A stretch of 64,000 bases of DNA from contig MU405310.1 of assembly GCA_022836615.1 (NCBI GenBank), forward strand, positions 1-64,000, read 5' to 3'. How positions within the stretch are numbered: the first letter of the stretch is position 1; each line of letters opens with the position of its first letter. Shown here piece after piece: positions 58,494 through 64,000 of the stretch. The notes beneath the pieces are model-generated. The model was not told the DNA's origin. It was given only the letters and a program-made list of their open reading frames with translations, and did not search any database. Made by a program: the position numbers and the translations under genes. This stretch comes from Annulohypoxylon bovei var. microspora (taxonomy: Eukaryota; Ascomycota; Sordariomycetes; Xylariales; Hypoxylaceae).

Positions 58494-59258
58494 GAGCTAC
58501 ACTTCGGTAATGTTATGCGCGTTGTTGAAGTGTAATGTTGTAGAATTACAGATGAGTGGAGAGGTTATTGATGTATGTATGTATGTATGTATGTATGTAT
58601 GTATGTATGTGTGTTAGTTTAGAATGTTCAACGTTGTGTCGTTATTTCGTAATCGTTGGCCGTAGGTTCCCCAGTTTTCTTTTTTAGAACCCTTCAGGGC
58701 TGTAAGATGATAAAATGGCGGAAGCTACATTTCATCCCTTAATTCTTTTATATTGGCTAGGTACATACCTAGGTACATACGAAATCGAACCTCAACATTC
58801 CATTCTCCATATTACTCAATACATAATCCATTATTCGCATAACGCCTGACGAAATATATAGTTTGAACTAGAATTGGTTTCGGGTTTCAAAATAAGAAAA
58901 GCATTTAGGTTCATTATCTGGTTGTTGGATCATGGCCGCATGGTCATAAGGAGGATGCACTACCTTAGGTTAATCCCCTCGAACTTCGTACTCTCACTAT
59001 GAACATCACAACCATTGGGTATGTCCTAGGCTCTACTTGTCGTCGTTAAAATTCGCCATGTCTCTAACCAACCAACCGTACTGACCCAATCCTTGTGCAT
59101 TTTAACGCCAAATGCAACCTATGCCCCCCCCCGGAAAACTCCTGGATCAAAATATTCTCGATATGCGTAGTGTCCCGAGTAAGACCTTTACTTGCTTTTG
59201 CCGCCTGCCGCGGGGTCCTCACCATTACCCTTCTTTCGTGTCTCACATCTATCGTAAT
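58494..59258. other. Intergenic region upstream of the EMC10-like gene
   Basis: Contains the promoter of the EMC10-like gene, the ATGT microsatellite, TACCTAGGTA at 58766-58775 and, at the right, the 3' end of the cyclin gene. No other gene is seen. Confidence 0.45.
58571..58612 (+). repeat. ATGT tetranucleotide microsatellite, about 10 units
   Basis: An uninterrupted run of ATGT/TATG units lies about 80 bp upstream of the EMC10-like ATG. Confidence 0.95.
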
Positions 59259-60429
59259 CTATAAATCCTCGGTGTCCTCAACTTCATCCCCGTTGCTAGA
59301 TGAAGAAGACTGTTCCCCCTCCAAAATGTATCCGGCGCAACGTGCAACAAGCCCTTTATAGTAGGCCACTAGTACTTCGGGATTTGGTACTATCCTCCAG
59401 TCCACTCGAGTCAAAAACTCAAGCTCCAGCAGTTTCAATTCTGCTACCTTCACGCCCCCTACGCGCGCGTAGAACGAATTATTCCAGAATGAATCCGACA
59501 AGCCCTTCCCCGCTACCGCCGCGGCGGTGATCAGGAAACGATGTACGGTCAAGGTGTTGATCGTGAAGTCGGGATAGTACTCGCATAAACGGTCGATATA
59601 AGATACCATAGAGAGTAGGAGAGGTGGGGTTAGCGTGGCATGTTTCGCAAGCCGCTGTAAGTAGTCCAAGACCGAGATGGCCGGTGCCGTCCTATGCAGC
59701 GGGTCAGTGCCATTACTCAGTCGCAATCGTTGTCAACGCATACCTAGAATGGAATCGTGTAAGATGGCCACTTTTCATGGCTATCGAATCGTTTGTCTCG
59801 ATCAGCTCACCGAGCATGTTCGAGATAAGAATCACCATATCTTCCACTTCGCAAAACTCATATTTCAGAGGTAATACTTTAGGAGGACATTCATTGGGTT
59901 TCGACCTTTTGGGGGTGCTCGGTTGACTTGATGCCACTACCGATGAAGACGGAGTGGGCCTGATAGGGTCCTGTGACTTGCGTCTCTTATTAGGAGAAAG
60001 CGTTTGAGATTGGCTTGTCGCGGGTCTGTTAGGTGAGGGTGTAGGCCCGGAAGGGTTTTCCTGGGTGACGGATTGTGGTCTGGGCTGAGGTGCTGTCGAC
60101 GTCGTTGTCGCTGTTTTTGCGGTAGTGGAGCTCGATATCCTCGGACCCGATACCTGGGCTGATCGTAAGGGGACCATTGGATCGAAAGGTTCCATAGGGG
60201 AGTATTGGGTAGCGGCATCAACTCCAACATATTGCTTTGGTTTGGAGAGGGACGGGGATCGTAGGGAGTTGGAAGGTGAGGAGCGCGATAGTGAATGTCT
60301 AGATTGGCGGCGTGGCAGGGGCACCGTTATCTTAGGCGATTGTTGTGGGGAGTGAGGGGTTGCATAGTGGAAAGTCCTCGGTGATGCGCTTGTTGCTCCT
60401 AGTATAGTTGGCGACGACGAAGTTAACAT
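59259..60429 (-). CDS. Pho80-like cyclin (Pho85-type CDK partner)
   Basis: Exons on the minus strand are 60429-59744 and 59691-59259, giving 372 residues. A disordered Ser/Pro/Thr-rich N-terminal half (about 1-190) precedes the cyclin domain: LTRFHSRTAPAISVLDYLQR, SMVSYIDRLCEYYPDFTIN, HRFLITAAAVAGKGLSDSFW, NSFYARVGGVKVAELKLLE. This is the Pho80/PREG type that controls phosphate signalling with Pho85, or a close Pcl-type relative. The start is the first in-frame ATG. The frame is open further upstream (RLRHYDALDALGI), so an additional 5' coding exon is possible. The C-terminal tail is short and acidic. Confidence 0.88.
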
Positions 60430-62312
60430 GATTCCCAAAGCGTCCAAGGCGTCATAATGTCTCAGCCGCGTTGATAATGGGGTCGCAGGAGTCGCAGAAG
60501 TCGCAGGAATTGCAGATTAGGCCGCAGTAGACGCAGTAGATGCAGTAGACTTTCCTACAGTTCATACATACATAGGAACGGGCCGTTTCCCTGTCGAATG
60601 ATTTTCCTCGCTTGTACGTATGCGGTTTACCTAAAAGGGAGAGAATCGGTTTAGGTGACGGTCCGTCAAAATCTGACGAGAATTCCGCTATTTGTGAGAA
60701 GCGATAGTGGGACATGGATATGTTGGATCTCCATGATTGAAGGATTTTTGAGGGTTGTAAGGAGGGCCAAGAAACGCACCAGAGACCGGAGAAGGCAAAT
60801 TTCTAAAGCGCTGCTTGATTTGTTCGGGCAATACGTCCTATCCTATGTAGAGGCCCACACCCATCCAGGTTCTTACCTTACCTAAAAAGCCTTCTAGCTC
60901 ACCGATTAAGTAGGTACGACCTATACCTACATGTAACGCTAGGTACATACCTACCTACACAAGACTTTGCTAAATTGTTCGAGTGAGTTCTGGACTGTAA
61001 GACAATTTGATGTCAGCTTATTCTTCTTTCTATGGTGCTTTATATTATACCTAATTTGAAAGGACTACATCCTGCTTCTATAATATACATATATCTTAAA
61101 TATGAAGACAATGAAGGTCTGAAATGTTTCCTTACCTAGGTACCTAGGTAGGTAGGTATTTATCGGTTTACAACATGCACCTACCTAATGTACTATTAGT
61201 TGATATGTACGGACATTGAATTTTGAGGGGGAGGGGCGTGGCGGGATACCCGTTCCTTTCGGTGTCTATTAGTCCTGAGCTAAGCATCTTAGCTTTTATC
61301 ATGGGGACAAAATTATCATACTCGAATGTGTCAGTGGAGAGTGAGATATTACTTAATATATATCTGTTATTTTTCTTCATTGGGCCTTTAGTCTCTATGC
61401 CAGGTGATGAGAGACGACTTTGAATTACCTAATAAACAAGTCACGAATTGCTTCTTTTATATTAATATTGTTAGACCGCTATATTTATAGACGTTTCTTT
61501 TTCATTCATTTGTACTAATATAAGCTATTTAATATGTATGCTGGCTTAATTAGTAGTTACCTATGTTTAAGTTGTAAAAGTTATTATTGCGTTGCTTATA
61601 AAATTTCCCCGTAACCCACGACTTCTAAGAGATATCGAATTGATATAATAAATATTACGGAAAATCCCTTTTACTTAAGAGGCAAGCTTGTAATATCCAA
61701 GTAAGTAAATGGGACTTGATTTGACCTCTTCAAGGACTTGATATATCCCCTTTCAAACTAGCTAGTGCCAGCAAAGCATAGCGGTGTGGATGTGATATTG
61801 TTATGATATAAGACAACAAGACAATGAAAATTGGGTTTCTCATAGTTTATTTCCGCCAATGACGTCTACTATGAATGTTGCCATATGATGACTAGGGTAT
61901 ACCTTGTAGCACAGCAAAATATTTGGTAATTTTTTCAAGTCTTAGTCTTCCGAATTGTCGGGCTGCTGTTAGTGACGGAAAGAGGAACCTGAGCCGGCTT
62001 AGCGAACTGGTTTTTGCTGTTGTGCAACAATGTCAGTTCTTTAATGTTTTGCACGGACCACTTTAATCATCAGTACAAAGATACTTCAATACCTAATACG
62101 TACAAACTTAAACCATGTACTCTTTCGCCCCACACGCCATCCATGCATGTACAACGTTCGCGATAACCTTGGAACTAAGGTCGCTATCAACACATGCATT
62201 TCTAAACTGCTGAATGTTACGATAATCATCATCACCAATTGCGCAACTATATATCTTCTTTTGCTTCACGATACCAGTACGCGACTTTGGACAATTTCCT
62301 AGGTCGCCATCG
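60430..62312. other. A/T-rich intergenic region
   Basis: Divergent space between the cyclin gene (-) and the armadillo gene (+). A CGCAG-type tandem near 60482-60553 and two overlapping TACCTAGGTA copies at 61133-61150 are present. From about 61000 to 62000 the sequence is strongly A/T-rich. No gene is recognised. Confidence 0.45.
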
Positions 62313-64000
62313 ATGATGGTTCCTGACCCTCAATCTATCTTAGCCAAGCTCGGCGCAACCATACCAGAGCGACTCGTCGCTTTGAGATACTTGAAGAATG
62401 AATTAGTCGGACATAGTCAGAAGAAAGAGGATTGGGTTCGATATGGCGTCCTTCGGCCTATCGTCAAGATCATTACTCTCAAACCATACCAGGCTAATGA
62501 TGAAGATCCGCGACTGTCCTTTCTAACTTTGAATACGTTTACCGATGAAGATACTACAAGACTACAAGCTCTACAGCTTCTTGCTAGTTTTGCGAATGGT
62601 ATGTACCTATAAATAATGTTACCTAAACTAGAACTACTATAACACTTATATCGTGATGTGAGCTGACGTATTTCTTTTTATAGCTGGCCCTGCCTTTCTC
62701 CCTCCACTTCACGCAGCTGGTGCATTGCCCGCGGTCTTGAGTAGCTTGTGTCTTCAAAATCAACATACCTCGATCGCCTTAGCTGCTCTCCGAGTGGTGC
62801 GAGACATTGCTGCAGCTGCCGAATATGCTCCTCCATCCTCTCCGATCACCCTGACTTCTCTAGCCGATAAATTGTTTACCGACGACAGTTACTTAGAGTC
62901 TCTCCGCCATATCCTCTCTCGGAAAATCCCGAGCGTTGATAATGAGGCACAAACACAAATGATTGCCTATCTAATCAAGAGTCTTTGCCGTGAAGAACGG
63001 CATCAGTCAGAGTTGGTTAGTAGTGGCATTCTTGATGCTCTCGCTACGAAGCTAGCAAGCTTCATTGCCTTCAATGGACAGGTGCTACCAAGGGCCGAGA
63101 TCCTTGCCCGCATTGAAGGTCTTGAAGACCACATACCTACGCCTGCTATGTCTCGTAGTAGCTTGAACGGAGTATTGGGTGCAATCGCTTCCATCATTGG
63201 GGAGTCACCATATCGAGCATGCAAATTAATCTACTCCCCACCGATCCTAGCTACTCTTCCCTTGACTGATATTGATGTAAGCAAAACTTCAATGTCGGCT
63301 TTGGGTCTCATGGAACTGCCTGGAATTCGACCAACAAAACACATGAATTTCCAACCCATGGACTTGCTTCTCCCTTATGATCCACCTCCAGTCAACAACC
63401 ATACTGTGATTCCGCCACCGAGCGTTTTACGAGAAGGCCAGGGCCACAACGGGCGCTCAACATCCAAGTATCAGAATAGTACTACTTCAAGAACTCAATC
63501 AGAGGACAACTCAGCTTCCCTGAACGAGACCGATAGTGAAGAAGCTGAAAGTCCTCTCATACCCTTTCTGATTTGCGCTATTCGATCCTGGCGTAGTCGT
63601 GGTAGCGATGTCCTTGGGGCTACTTCTATCCTAACTTCTCTATTCAAAGCCGGATTGGCTTATAAGACGAGGGAATCCGACTTGGGCCTGCTTATTTTAC
63701 CTATTATTTTGAATATCCTCAAGGAAGCTGAGATGTTGTCTAAGTTCTACGATTTCAATGACTGGGGCTCTAATTTATCCTCGAGGCTCCTTCCTATCGA
63801 GGAGATGCCAGCAATATTGGCACGTCTTATCACCGACAGCGAGTTGCTGCAGAAAGCTGCGTTTGAATGTAACGCAGTGAAATTGTTGTGTAAGCTGCTC
63901 AAAGAAAGCTGTGGACCACCGCCTTCACTTCCCAAATCATGGTCATGGTCCCCACATAATCGAAGTCAAGATTCGACGGATGAACTTCCCCCTGAGTGTC
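62313..64000 (+). CDS. Vid28/ARMC8-like armadillo protein of the GID/CTLH ligase (partial)
   Basis: Exons 62313-62598 and 62684 to the window edge give at least 534 residues. The frame is open at 64000, so the 3' end is missing. Armadillo-type helices are apparent: IPERLVALRYLKNELVGHSQ, RLQALQLLASFANA, TSIALAALRVVRDIAAAAEY, SELVSSGILDALATKLASF. The N-terminal KKEDWVRYGVLRPIVKII and overall layout fit Vid28 (Gid5) and animal ARMC8. In yeast, Gid5 presents substrate receptors to the GID E3 ligase that degrades gluconeogenic enzymes. A loop rich in Ser/Thr/Asn (about 350-400) interrupts the repeats. The intron is 85 nt with GTATGT and TATAG ends. Confidence 0.78.

Noticed and set aside
60452..60715. 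Cysteine-rich minus-strand frame (CIYCVYCGLICNSCDFC) resembling a zinc finger
   Set aside because: Produced by a short GCAGTAGAC/GCAGGAGTC tandem repeat. Spacing is not that of a known finger, and it is out of frame with the cyclin gene.

Overview
This window is nuclear DNA of a filamentous ascomycete (Pezizomycotina, most likely a Sordariomycete). The signs are short introns (mostly about 45-80 nt) with CTAAC-like branch sites, compact genes on both strands, fungal-specific proteins (DASH subunit Dad2, Pho80-type cyclin, shugoshin) and an inverted-repeat element with RIP-like C-to-T changes. I recognise 20 protein-coding genes, all with introns. Their exon joins were worked out by hand from splice signals and from continuity of conserved protein sequence. 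No tRNA, rRNA or CRISPR was found.

Layout. 0.8-13 kb: a dense housekeeping block rich in ribosome-biogenesis factors: a Syo1-like importer of 5S RNP proteins, a Spf31/DNAJC8-like J-protein, the DEAD-box helicase Dbp10, proteasome subunit Rpn1 and the kinase Rio2. 13.5-16.5 kb: an RBMS/MSSP-type two-RRM RNA-binding protein with a long, probably intron-containing leader. 17.76-18.33 kb: a 554-bp non-autonomous transposon with 170-bp terminal inverted repeats and a 10-bp target duplication, followed by a broken reading frame. 19.4-21.6 kb: NADPH-cytochrome P450 reductase. 21.7-29.6 kb: about 8 kb with no recognisable gene. 29.6-31.4 kb: a class II aldolase/adducin-type protein. 32.7-36.5 kb: the nuclear exporter CRM1. 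38.3-39.9 kb: alanine-glyoxylate-type aminotransferase. 40.9-41.7 kb: retromer subunit Vps29.

42-48.8 kb: three genes with mitotic-spindle connections side by side: shugoshin, Dad2 and a coiled-coil protein with a TPX2-like motif. 49.7-55 kb: two hydrolases, an amidohydrolase ending in a CaaX box and a type II membrane carboxylesterase. 56.6-60.4 kb: histone chaperone Chz1, an EMC10-like ER membrane protein and a Pho80-like cyclin. 62.3 kb to the end: a partial Vid28/ARMC8-like armadillo protein of the GID ubiquitin ligase.

Most of the window is core eukaryotic biology, and I see no cluster that is clearly a new system. The points most worth a second look are the inverted-repeat element and its asymmetric decay, the CaaX-tailed amidohydrolase, a 10-nt microexon, a GC-AG intron, the gene-empty 8 kb, and a 10-bp palindrome (TACCTAGGTA) that recurs only between genes.
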